From assembly GCA_002400415.1 (NCBI GenBank), contig DGQP01000002.1:124001-188000 (forward strand): DNA of 64,000 nucleotides, given 5' to 3'. Shown here one piece after another: positions 7,229 through 15,617 of this stretch (position 1 is its first letter; every line of letters begins with the position of its first letter). The notes beneath the pieces are model-generated. The model ran no database searches. It worked only from the letters and a program-made list of their open reading frames with translations, and was not told the origin of the DNA. This DNA is from Chitinophagaceae bacterium UBA4411. Lineage in GTDB: Bacteria > Bacteroidota > Bacteroidia > Chitinophagales > Chitinophagaceae. The translations under genes were made by a program, and so were the position numbers.

Positions 7229-8083
7229 TTATTTATTGAGAAAGTGTTTAATTACGGATACAATTTCCCGGGCCCCCTCACCATATAACATGGTCTGATG
7301 GTTGCCCGGTACCTTTGCATAGATACAGTTCTTCATCAGCTCCACGGTTTGCATCGCATTCTCTTCCGGCAGTAATGCGGCGTTCATTGTATATACGCCG
7401 GGCGCATTCACCAATATCGCTTTATGTTCCACCGATTGCAAATAATCCAGCCAGGGTTCACCCAAACTTCCTTTCATTACTGCTTCCATCATATGGGCCG
7501 GCTCCGGGATACAACTTACGGTTCCATCCGGGTTATTTTTTACATCCGCCCGGTAATAGCTTTCCATCTGGTCATCCCAGGCAGAAAGATAAGGTGCAGC
7601 TTTTACCTTTTCCAGGTAGGCTTCAAAAGAAGGAAAGCGCATGCCTAACCGGCCCAGTGCCGGTCCCAGCATTTCCTTTGTCTTTGGATGCATATTGGCC
7701 GCTGCATCCATTAAAATTAACCGGTCAACCCGCTGCGGAAAAAACCGGGCAAGATACAGTGCAAGGAAGCCACCGAATGAATGACCAGCCAGTATTGCTT
7801 TTTCCAGTTGCAGGTAATCCAGTAAACCAAGGATATCCTTTGCATGATCAGCCATTGTGTAACCGGCCTCCGGCTGTGAACTCTCCCCTCTTCCGCGAAG
7901 ATCCACCGATACGACATGAAAAGCAGGGCTTAACCCCGCAGCAACCAGTCCATCAAATGCATGTGCGTTGGCGGTGAGCCCGTGCATGAAAATAATAGTG
8001 GGTTGTTCGCCTTCAAATTCCAGGTAGTGCAGCCGGATATTATTGGTTAAAAGATGATGACTTGTCATTGCTTTAGTTTTCAT
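7229..8083 (-). CDS. Alpha/beta hydrolase, cytoplasmic
   Basis: A 284-residue alpha/beta hydrolase without signal peptide. The oxyanion region IIFMHGLTANAHAFDGL, the nucleophile elbow AGHSFGGF and a C-terminal GNHQTMLYGEGA (catalytic His) are clear. It overlaps the acyl-CoA ligase stop by 4 nt (ATGA) and is followed 3 nt later by the SDR, so the three are one translational unit. It likely cleaves an ester, lactone or thioester in the same pathway. A second, secreted hydrolase lies upstream at 12282. Confidence 0.88.
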   Translation of the reverse strand: MKTKAMTSHHLLTNNIRLHYLEFEGEQPTIIFMHGLTANAHAFDGLVAAGLSPAFHVVSVDLRGRGESSQPEAGYTMADHAKDILGLLDYLQLEKAILAGHSFGGFLALYLARFFPQRVDRLILMDAAANMHPKTKEMLGPALGRLGMRFPSFEAYLEKVKAAPYLSAWDDQMESYYRADVKNNPDGTVSCIPEPAHMMEAVMKGSLGEPWLDYLQSVEHKAILVNAPGVYTMNAALLPEENAMQTVELMKNCIYAKVPGNHQTMLYGEGAREIVSVIKHFLNK

Positions 8084-9615
8084 GATCCTGCAAAACGTTC
8101 TCTTAATTCTCTTTTTAATACTTTGCCTGCCACATTTCTCGGCAATTCATCAATGATGATGACTTTGTAAATTTTCTGGTAACGGGCTTCCAGGTTCCGG
8201 TTAGCCCATTCCTTTATCTCCTCTGCACTTACGCTGACCGCTTCACTAACAACAACAGCGGCCACCGGCGTCTCGCCCCATTCTTTATGCGGAATACCAA
8301 AGACCGCCACATCTTTCACCGCTTCATGCCGGATTACGACTTCTTCAATATCCGTCGGGTATACATTCACACCACCCGAAATGATCAGGTCTTTTTTTCT
8401 GCCCGTCAGGAACAGGAAACCATCCTCGTCCAGGTAGCCCATATCGCCGGTGAATAACCAGCCATCCCGCAATGTTTCCCGGGTCAGTGTTTCATTTTTA
8501 TAATAACCCGACATCAGCAACGGTCCCCGGCCGGTGATTTCGCCAATCCGGCCGGCCGGCATTTCATTTCCGTCTTCATCCACGATTTTTATATCCATGA
8601 ATTGGGAGGGATAACCCACACTACCGGTTTTCTGCATCGCATCATTACGGTCAAGGATCGTCATAAAGCCCTCCGTTAACCCGTACAATTCATAGAACAC
8701 ACCGGGTATCCGCTTATTCAGTTCCTGTTTATGTTCCAGTAATAATGGAGCACCTACGGATAAAATATATTCCAATGAGGATAAATGCTCTTTGGTAAAG
8801 TTTTCTTTTTGCAGGCAACCAATAATCTGTGAAGGAACAAGAATCGTATGTGTTACTTTTTCCCGGTGAATGGTATCCACCACTTCTTTTGCATCATAAT
8901 GACGCATCAGCACATACGTGCAGCCCAGCATCATAGCAGGCATCAGGGTCAGGAAAGAGCCATTGAAGATAATCGAGCCTGAGTGCATCACCACACTCTC
9001 CGGGGTCATCCGGTAAGCATTGGCAAATAAAGAGCCATACAAAGCTCTTACGGCATGACTGATCACAATTCCTTTCGGCATACCTGTCGTTCCGCTGCTG
9101 TAAATAATATTATAAGGATCATCTCCGGTAACGGTTATTGTGGCAGGCGGCACCGGTGAATGTTCATTTTTTTGCTGCTGGTACTGCTGGTAACCGGCAG
9201 CCTTTCCATCCGTCACCCAGTAATTCAGCACCGGTATATTATTCAGTTCTTTTTTAACTGCATTGATGTGTTCCACCAGGTCATGACTTGTAATTACCAG
9301 TTTTGTATCGGAATTATCCAGCAGGTTAAACAGCCCTTGTCCTCTTAGCAGGGGGCTCAGAGGCACTGCCACCGCACCGATAGCGGCACAGGCCCAGTAG
9401 ATTTCCCATAACTCCAGCGAATTGGATAACAAAGTCGCCACTTTATCCCCCTTGCCAATCCCTGCTTCTGTAAATGCATTGGACAGGCGGTTCACTTCTT
9501 CATAGAGTTCTTTGTAAGTAAGCCTCCTGTTCTCAAAGACAATGGCAGTATGACCAGGCCGGTAGACAGCATGTTTCTTCAGCCAGTATTGTATTGTTAA
9601 TAAGCCTAATGACAT
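8080..9615 (-). CDS. AMP-dependent acyl-CoA synthetase/ligase
   Basis: A 511-residue ANL-superfamily enzyme that activates a carboxylic acid with ATP and joins it to CoA. Motifs in order: the P-loop IIYSSGTTGMPKGI, YELYGLTEG, the ATP-binding TGDMGYLDEDGFL, the hinge GRKKDLIISGGVNVYPTDIEEV and the catalytic Lys in PRNVAGKVLKREL. This is the layout of fatty-acid or aromatic acyl-CoA ligases; the acid is unknown. The start (MSLGLLTIQYWLKKHA) lies 12 nt downstream of a strong hairpin that separates it from the TonB-dependent receptor gene, so its expression may depend on readthrough or a separate promoter. Confidence 0.93.
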   Translation of the reverse strand: MSLGLLTIQYWLKKHAVYRPGHTAIVFENRRLTYKELYEEVNRLSNAFTEAGIGKGDKVATLLSNSLELWEIYWACAAIGAVAVPLSPLLRGQGLFNLLDNSDTKLVITSHDLVEHINAVKKELNNIPVLNYWVTDGKAAGYQQYQQQKNEHSPVPPATITVTGDDPYNIIYSSGTTGMPKGIVISHAVRALYGSLFANAYRMTPESVVMHSGSIIFNGSFLTLMPAMMLGCTYVLMRHYDAKEVVDTIHREKVTHTILVPSQIIGCLQKENFTKEHLSSLEYILSVGAPLLLEHKQELNKRIPGVFYELYGLTEGFMTILDRNDAMQKTGSVGYPSQFMDIKIVDEDGNEMPAGRIGEITGRGPLLMSGYYKNETLTRETLRDGWLFTGDMGYLDEDGFLFLTGRKKDLIISGGVNVYPTDIEEVVIRHEAVKDVAVFGIPHKEWGETPVAAVVVSEAVSVSAEEIKEWANRNLEARYQKIYKVIIIDELPRNVAGKVLKRELRERFAGS

Positions 9616-9627
9616 AATAAGTAAAAT

Positions 9628-9655
9628 AAGCTGGCACCCCTGCGGGTGCCAGCTT
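9628..9655 (-). terminator. Hairpin between the TonB receptor and acyl-CoA ligase genes
   Basis: A perfect 12-bp stem (AAGCTGGCACCC / GGGTGCCAGCTT) with the loop CTGC (as read on plus), followed on the minus strand by the T-rich ATTTTACTTATTATG. It starts 18 nt after the receptor stop and ends 12 nt before the ligase ATG. It should end or reduce transcription after the receptor gene. Confidence 0.75.
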
Positions 9656-9673
9656 TGTTAACACACAGAAAGA

Positions 9674-12247
9674 CTATTTTTTAGTTTTTGAGCTGTTAGG
9701 GATATGTGCTTTTAATTCAACAGAGAATAACCGGCCGATAGAAGGTGAGCCGACAAATTCTTTCTGGTCTGTATCAAAGATATTGCTGATGCCAGCACCG
9801 ATACTGAGTGTACTGTTCAGTTTCATACCGGCACTCAGGTCAACAGTAGTGAACCCGCCCAGTGCTCCCCAGTCAAAATTCTTCACATAGTTCCTGGGCT
9901 GGTTGTTCAGCGGGTTAATGCCACCGTACACCACACCTCTTTTTCCTGCTCCTGCAGCTGTGGCTATCTGGTTGCCGCTGTACATATCATATTCCTGCAC
10001 CCATCTTACAGAAAGATTTACGAATGCCTTTCCTTTCGCTAAATTCTGGAAACTTAATGTAGAAGCCAGCCTGTTCTCCGGTGCATTCAAACTTCTTTCT
10101 TCCAGGGAAACATACCCGTCCTTGTTGGCATCATTCGCTAAATTATCTTTTGTGATATCAGAACCAAACCAGCTGTATTTGACCGCCAGGCTTATATTAT
10201 CGGTAAAGAAATAATTCACCCCGAGGTCAACACCATATGATTTTACTTTCCCATAATTGAAGTAAGTACTGAAAGCCGCACCGGAGAGGATATTATTATT
10301 GGTGGTGCCCGGCAGTAACAAAGGAGTGCTGATTGTAATATCTCCCACCTTCAATGCACGGCCGCCCACGGTGATCGCAGGGCTCAGAAAATTAGTGCTG
10401 CTGCCATAATAACCATTCAGATCAACATACAGTTTTTTACCAACTGCACCTTTGTATCCCAGTTCCCAGGTACCGATCTCTTCCGGTTTCAGCGGGGTGG
10501 TTTGTAGCTGCTGAGAGGTATTGGTCACGTCAGCTCCATTGGGGATATAAGTCACCCCATTCCCATTTCCGAATACTAAGCCGAATACATTGGCCCGCTG
10601 GAATAAAATGATCGGTGCAGCAAAAGCTTTACCCCAGGTCAGCCGGAGAGCACCACCGGGAACGGCTTTCACCAAACCAACTTTGGGTGCAAACATATTT
10701 CCAAACAGGCTGTGATGATCCAAACGGGCAGCTGTTACTAATTTCATTTCTGCCGGCAATTTCTTCTCCAGTTGTATGGCAGCGCCATATTGTGTGATCT
10801 CCACTTTATTGTTGGCATCAATCAGTACCGTACCAAAGGTCTTGGGTGCATCTTTCTGGTAAGACGCCCCTAATACCATGTTGAGACCAATCTTGCTGAA
10901 ATTATAATTGTATTGCGCCTCGGCATTAAAACGTTTTGATTCTTCTTTGAACATATTACCTAAACGCAAAGCATAAGCCTCTGCCTGGTCAGGATACAAA
11001 ATGCCGACTGCCGGGAATAAAGCATTGTTGGGATCCGTAACCGTACTATGTGTCCGGTTCCAGTAATCTCTTGTGTAACCGGGGATACCATACGATTTAC
11101 CAACGTTGGTCCAGGTTTCATATGCCTGTGCAAAGAAACGCGGGCTTACATAACGCAATTGCAGGAAAGAGAATTTCCAGTCGCGGATCTGGTTACGGCC
11201 TGCATTATTCACACTTAAGAAATTATTATTGCTGCCGCCATAAGAAGCAATGATATCTGCTTTGGGGGTAATGCTATAGTATACATGAGCCTCGCCTCTT
11301 ACATGACGGAACTGGTAGGTGGGTATCCTTTCCGGTATAGCTACAGCCGGGCCGTAATAAGTGCCTCCCGCATACACACTGTCATGCCATTCAAAATCCT
11401 TACCGGTTGTATATTCTCCTGTTAATTTGTAGGCCCATTTCTTATCAATCTTTGTGGCAGTACGGAAACGTCCTGTAAACACGCCCTGGTTACCTGCCCC
11501 TATCGTCAGCGTGGTACCCTGCCATTTTCTCGGATCTTTCGTGATTGTATTGGCAATACCATTATGGGCATTGGGGCCATACAAAGCAGAGTTGGGACCC
11601 AGCACTACTTCCAGCCTTTCCACATCTTCTTTAACCGTTGTATTCATAATACCGGAAGGCAGACCACTGCTTCCTGCCATCATACTGTTACGTCCATCCG
11701 TCATCAACAGCACTTTTGCATTGAATGCATTGTTGAAACCGCGGACATTGAATCCCACCCCGTTCACACCGGTTCGCACAAACTCAACACCCTGGATCTT
11801 TGAAGCCAGTTCTCCCACATTGAATGAGGAAGATTGGTCCAGGTCTTTGGCATTGATAACGCTGATAGAAGCAGGTGCCAGGGTAATCTTTTCCGGGCGT
11901 TTGGAGGCAGATACAACCACTTCGCTTCCCGGGCGGGAGGCTAATACGAGTCCTGCGTCAACAATAGTGGTTTCACCACCGGTTACAGTCACCACTAATT
12001 TACTGTCATCAAATCCCACATAGGAAATAATGATCGTTACCTTACCCGTTTTAATATCAGGAAGGGTGAAAGAACCGGATTCATCTGTAACAGCAGATAT
12101 ACCACTGCCCTGCACAGATATGTTAGCGCCGGCTAACGGGTCACCGGTTTGCTTATCAGTAACCTTACCACTGATCTTGCCTGTGTTTTGTGCTATGGCA
12201 GCAACGTTAATGGCAATCATCAGCAAAAGCACTACTAATCTTCTCAT
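9674..12247 (-). CDS. TonB-dependent outer-membrane receptor
   Basis: An 857-residue receptor. A signal peptide (MRRLVVLLLMIAINVAAIAQ) is followed by a CarboxypepD-regulatory-like domain (about 22-105; GKISGKVTDKQTGDPLAGA), then a plug domain (VVVSASKRPEKI ... NVRGFNNAF ... RLEVVLGPNSALYGPNAHNG, about 115-230) and a 22-strand barrel to the end. It imports a ligand across the outer membrane with energy from TonB/ExbB/ExbD. There is no SusD partner beside it, which argues against a polysaccharide utilisation locus; neighbours (secreted hydrolase, sodium symporter, acyl-CoA ligase) suggest a smaller ester- or acid-type nutrient. Ligand unknown. Confidence 0.93.
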   Translation of the reverse strand: MRRLVVLLLMIAINVAAIAQNTGKISGKVTDKQTGDPLAGANISVQGSGISAVTDESGSFTLPDIKTGKVTIIISYVGFDDSKLVVTVTGGETTIVDAGLVLASRPGSEVVVSASKRPEKITLAPASISVINAKDLDQSSSFNVGELASKIQGVEFVRTGVNGVGFNVRGFNNAFNAKVLLMTDGRNSMMAGSSGLPSGIMNTTVKEDVERLEVVLGPNSALYGPNAHNGIANTITKDPRKWQGTTLTIGAGNQGVFTGRFRTATKIDKKWAYKLTGEYTTGKDFEWHDSVYAGGTYYGPAVAIPERIPTYQFRHVRGEAHVYYSITPKADIIASYGGSNNNFLSVNNAGRNQIRDWKFSFLQLRYVSPRFFAQAYETWTNVGKSYGIPGYTRDYWNRTHSTVTDPNNALFPAVGILYPDQAEAYALRLGNMFKEESKRFNAEAQYNYNFSKIGLNMVLGASYQKDAPKTFGTVLIDANNKVEITQYGAAIQLEKKLPAEMKLVTAARLDHHSLFGNMFAPKVGLVKAVPGGALRLTWGKAFAAPIILFQRANVFGLVFGNGNGVTYIPNGADVTNTSQQLQTTPLKPEEIGTWELGYKGAVGKKLYVDLNGYYGSSTNFLSPAITVGGRALKVGDITISTPLLLPGTTNNNILSGAAFSTYFNYGKVKSYGVDLGVNYFFTDNISLAVKYSWFGSDITKDNLANDANKDGYVSLEERSLNAPENRLASTLSFQNLAKGKAFVNLSVRWVQEYDMYSGNQIATAAGAGKRGVVYGGINPLNNQPRNYVKNFDWGALGGFTTVDLSAGMKLNSTLSIGAGISNIFDTDQKEFVGSPSIGRLFSVELKAHIPNSSKTKK

Positions 12248-12281
12248 GATGGTTTCAATTTAGTGTTTATTAATAAGAAAA

Positions 12282-13205
12282 CTATTGTATAAAATTTTTT
12301 ATGATCGTGGCTACTTCATTGCTTTTTTCAAACTGAACTAAATGACCTGCACCGGGAACCAGTGCGGTCTGACAACCCGGTACCAGCAGGGCAGTTTGTT
12401 TCAGCAATTCTTCCGTCTTCATAGCCGGGTGCAGGTAACGGTTGGGGATCAGCGCATCATTGGCACCAAACAGGATCAGTACAGGAACCCGCAACTGCTG
12501 CAGCGAATCTCGGACAGGATGTGCCAGCATTCCCTTCACCCCGTTGGATACCGTCTCACAATACAAACTGAAATCTGTACAGGTTTTCATCTTAAGCCGG
12601 TCATGTATCAGTTGTTCCGCATCAGCAGGCTGTTGAAAAAAGTTCAATTTGAAATTGGCCCTGATCACCGGTTCTTCCTGCTTTTCAAAAACAGAAGGAG
12701 TTGTGGATGCAACTAATAATTGCGCTTCTTTTTCCGTAAAAGTTTCCAACCCTGCCGGCGCCAGCAACACCAGTTTTTTCACCCGTTTATTTTGTAAAGA
12801 AGTAATAATGGCCACCTGCCCTCCCATCGAATGCCCGGCAAGAATTACTTTCTTTATTTTTTTCTTTTTTAAGAATTCGCTGATAACATCAGCATAAAAC
12901 TGCAACTGATCCTTTCCTTTTGTATCTGTTGTTTTGGCGGACCATCCGTAACCGGGAAGATCAATGGCAATGCAGTGGTAAGATGCAGACAGTTCGCTGA
13001 TGCTCTTTTGCCAATGGGAAAGATTGCCTCCCAGTCCATGAATCAATAAAACCGTTACTCCTTTCCCTTTTTCAACAAAAGCCAGCCTGCCTGATGACAG
13101 CTGAATCGTTTTTACAGGCAGTTCATACACCGGCAAACAGGATTCCTGTGCCTGTGTAAGCGGCATTGAAAAAAACAGGGCTGCTATGATCAGTATTCTT
13201 TTCAT
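12282..13205 (-). CDS. Exported alpha/beta hydrolase
   Basis: A 307-residue hydrolase with an N-terminal signal peptide (MKRILIIAALFFSMPLTQAQ). The core has VLLIHGLGGNLSHWQ (oxyanion region), AGHSMGGQVA (nucleophile), LILFGANDALIP (acid) and GAGHLVQFE (His), the epoxide-hydrolase/C-C-hydrolase-like arrangement. The ATG at 13205 overlaps the symporter stop by 4 nt. Acting in the periplasm or outside, it could release the compound that the symporter then carries inward. Substrate unknown. Confidence 0.9.
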   Translation of the reverse strand: MKRILIIAALFFSMPLTQAQESCLPVYELPVKTIQLSSGRLAFVEKGKGVTVLLIHGLGGNLSHWQKSISELSASYHCIAIDLPGYGWSAKTTDTKGKDQLQFYADVISEFLKKKKIKKVILAGHSMGGQVAIITSLQNKRVKKLVLLAPAGLETFTEKEAQLLVASTTPSVFEKQEEPVIRANFKLNFFQQPADAEQLIHDRLKMKTCTDFSLYCETVSNGVKGMLAHPVRDSLQQLRVPVLILFGANDALIPNRYLHPAMKTEELLKQTALLVPGCQTALVPGAGHLVQFEKSNEVATIIKNFIQ

Positions 13206-14701
13206 GCCAGAACGGTTTTTCTTTTGGTTACCAGGTAAACAACGCCACCGGCCACAATAGAACAAAGGATCGCAATTGCGGAAGCCACACCGGGGTTTCT
13301 TACCGGACCCTGCATGTAAGGGGTCAGTCTTCCATAATACACGGAAAAATGAACTACGATTGCCACCAGCGATGCCACGATGGGCGCTGCTTTATGACAA
13401 TCTTTAAAAAACATTCCGAATAACAGCGGTACAAAAGCAGCAGAAAAAGAAGCATACACACCATTCTGTGCAAGGATGCCCACGCTGAGTTCGGGATGCA
13501 CTAATTGCCGGTAAGAAATAAGAAGTGTTATCGCTGCCATCAGCCCGATCACCACCCGGTTGATCATTAGTTCATTCTTTAGTTCATTTTTACCGGCCAG
13601 TGATTTAATGATATCTGATGTGATGGTGGTGCTGATGGACTGAATCAGGCTCTCCAGTGTTGCAACCCCGGAAGCGATCAAACCCACCACCAGGAATAAA
13701 CTCATTGCCGGTGTGAAACTGGTAACCACGTACGCCGACATTACACTATCCAGTGGCAGTGGCCCGTTATTATATTGCAGGCCGGGAAAAACAAGACGGC
13801 CATATAAGCCGGCAAAAACAACGGCGAAGAATAAGATCAGCAATACAATTGCAACCGTAAGAAATTTATTCATGCCCTTATCATCTTTCAGCAGCATGGA
13901 ACGGGTGATGATATGCGGCTGGCAAACGATGGCCACCCCCACAATGAACTGGCAGATCACCACTTCAAAAAAATCACGGTACAAAGGGCTGGAAGGATTA
14001 AACGCTTTGGTAAGCTGCGGATCGATAGCATTAAGTTTGGTAAACAAACCGCCATCACCGCTGGTAAAGAAATGATACCCGGATACAAGGATGATAACAG
14101 CCACCACCACTTTCAGTAATGCCTGGATCATGTTTGTATATACCATGCTGTTGGCACCGCCAAACATCATATAGCCGAATGTGAATACCACAATTCCCGT
14201 CAGTACATAGACCACATCAGCATCCAGCGCCTTACTCAATACCTGTGTTAACCCGACACAGATGAGTACAATAAAAGTGATATGCAGGAGCGAAAGAAAA
14301 GCAATGTATAAACGAAAGCCGTTACTGCCGAACCGGGTCCCCAGCCATTGGGCAATGGTCTTTGCCTGTATCACATTACCGATCTTCCTGAATTTTTTGG
14401 AAAGGATGACCAGTGAGATCAAAGCACCCAGCGGTAAAAAAACTGCCATGGATAAAAAAGCGCTGATCCCATAGTAAGCAATAAAACCCGGATTGATAAT
14501 AAAGGTGGCGGCGCTCGTCATGCCTGCGGCTAATGACAGCCCGATAGCAGCCGGTGAAAACTGGAAAGTGCCGGTGGCATAATCAGCCATCGTGATGGTT
14601 TTCCGGGCACCCCGGATAACAAAGAAAAGGATTACACCGGCATAGAGAGCAAGGCATACCCATACAGCGATCAGCATTCCCGGTGTGGCCAGGTTATTCA
14701 T
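13202..14701 (-). CDS. Sodium:solute symporter family transporter
   Basis: A 499-residue SSS-family inner-membrane protein with about 13 hydrophobic segments. The ATG at 14701 (MNNLATPGMLIAVW) places the first membrane segment at about residues 8-28; a TTG four codons upstream is possible. The sequence GLSLAAGMTSAATFIINPGFIAYYG is the signature region of TM2, and QPHIITRSMLLKDDK is the conserved TM7-loop. SSS members co-transport sodium with sugars, amino acids, acetate or other acids. It heads the minus-strand block of hydrolase, receptor and ligase genes and is translationally coupled to the hydrolase. Confidence 0.92.
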   Translation of the reverse strand: MNNLATPGMLIAVWVCLALYAGVILFFVIRGARKTITMADYATGTFQFSPAAIGLSLAAGMTSAATFIINPGFIAYYGISAFLSMAVFLPLGALISLVILSKKFRKIGNVIQAKTIAQWLGTRFGSNGFRLYIAFLSLLHITFIVLICVGLTQVLSKALDADVVYVLTGIVVFTFGYMMFGGANSMVYTNMIQALLKVVVAVIILVSGYHFFTSGDGGLFTKLNAIDPQLTKAFNPSSPLYRDFFEVVICQFIVGVAIVCQPHIITRSMLLKDDKGMNKFLTVAIVLLILFFAVVFAGLYGRLVFPGLQYNNGPLPLDSVMSAYVVTSFTPAMSLFLVVGLIASGVATLESLIQSISTTITSDIIKSLAGKNELKNELMINRVVIGLMAAITLLISYRQLVHPELSVGILAQNGVYASFSAAFVPLLFGMFFKDCHKAAPIVASLVAIVVHFSVYYGRLTPYMQGPVRNPGVASAIAILCSIVAGGVVYLVTKRKTVLA

Positions 14702-14815
14702 GTTGGCAGGCAATTAAGAAAATGAATTTAGAAGAGTTTGCCGCAGCGCCGCAGCAAAACAGGCGAAGGCAAAAGAATACTAAGGTGAACGGAACAATTT
14801 TTCAGGTGAAGGGAA

Positions 14816-15559
14816 TCAGAGAATGGATAATTTCTTCATCACGCTATCCCGGTAGGTTTTCCCGACGGGGATACGGGCTTCAGCAATAACCAGGTCGCTT
14901 TCTTCAATGGCATCGATCCTGTCTTTATTAACGAGATAAGAACGGTGCACCCGTATAAAATGAGAGGAGGGAAAACGTTCTTCAACTGTCTTTAGTGAAT
15001 GACTGAGTAAATACTGGCCGGTTGCTGTCTTGATCATTGCATAAATATCATAAGCCTCCACCCACAATATATCTTTCAGCAGCACTTTTTCCAGCCGCTT
15101 TTTATTCTTGACAAAAATCCCGTCTGCATACCCGAGGTCTTCTTTGATGCTGGTGGCAGAAGCCGTTATCTCCGTATCATTCCGGCGGGATGCATTATGC
15201 AGGGTTATCTCAATGGTGGAATATAAAGTTTCCGGGGCAACCGGCTTTACAAGGTAAGCATAAGGTTCCGCCAGTTTTGCTTTCTCTACTGTTTGCGTAT
15301 CGGCGAGTGCAGTTAAAAAAATAAACGGGATCCTTCCCTCCTGCTTCAGTTGTTTGGCAAAGTCTATTCCGGTCATTTCCCCGGAAAGATCGATATCCAG
15401 TATAACAAGATCGGGCTGAATGATCTTTGCCTGCCTGTAGGCTTCCTCCGCATTATCAAAATGACCGGCCACTTCAAAACCAAGATCCTGTAAATTATAA
15501 GATATCTCTTTGGCAATGATCCAGTCATCTTCCACCAGTAAAACTTTTATTCCGGCCAT
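14816..15559 (-). CDS. LytTR-family response regulator
   Basis: A 247-residue two-component response regulator. Residues 1-120 form the receiver: acidic LLVEDDW, the phospho-acceptor Asp in LVILDIDLSGEM (about residue 54), the Thr in FLTALAD and the Lys in YLVKPVAP. Residues about 145-245 form a LytTR DNA-binding domain (VLLKDILWVEAYDIYAMIKT, HFIRVHRSYLVNKDRIDAIEESDL). It is divergent from a histidine kinase gene 58 nt away, its likely partner, and lies immediately upstream of the symporter/receptor block, a plausible target. A TTG nine codons upstream is an alternative start. Confidence 0.92.
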   Translation of the reverse strand: MAGIKVLLVEDDWIIAKEISYNLQDLGFEVAGHFDNAEEAYRQAKIIQPDLVILDIDLSGEMTGIDFAKQLKQEGRIPFIFLTALADTQTVEKAKLAEPYAYLVKPVAPETLYSTIEITLHNASRRNDTEITASATSIKEDLGYADGIFVKNKKRLEKVLLKDILWVEAYDIYAMIKTATGQYLLSHSLKTVEERFPSSHFIRVHRSYLVNKDRIDAIEESDLVIAEARIPVGKTYRDSVMKKLSIL

Positions 15560-15617
15560 CAATCGTTTTTTATTCTCTTGCAGCAAATAATTAAACGGTT
15601 AAATTTACAAAACCATC

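Noticed and set aside
11454..12023. Long plus-strand frame opposite the TonB receptor gene
   Set aside because: It is an antisense shadow; the minus-strand receptor has complete domain structure across the same bases.
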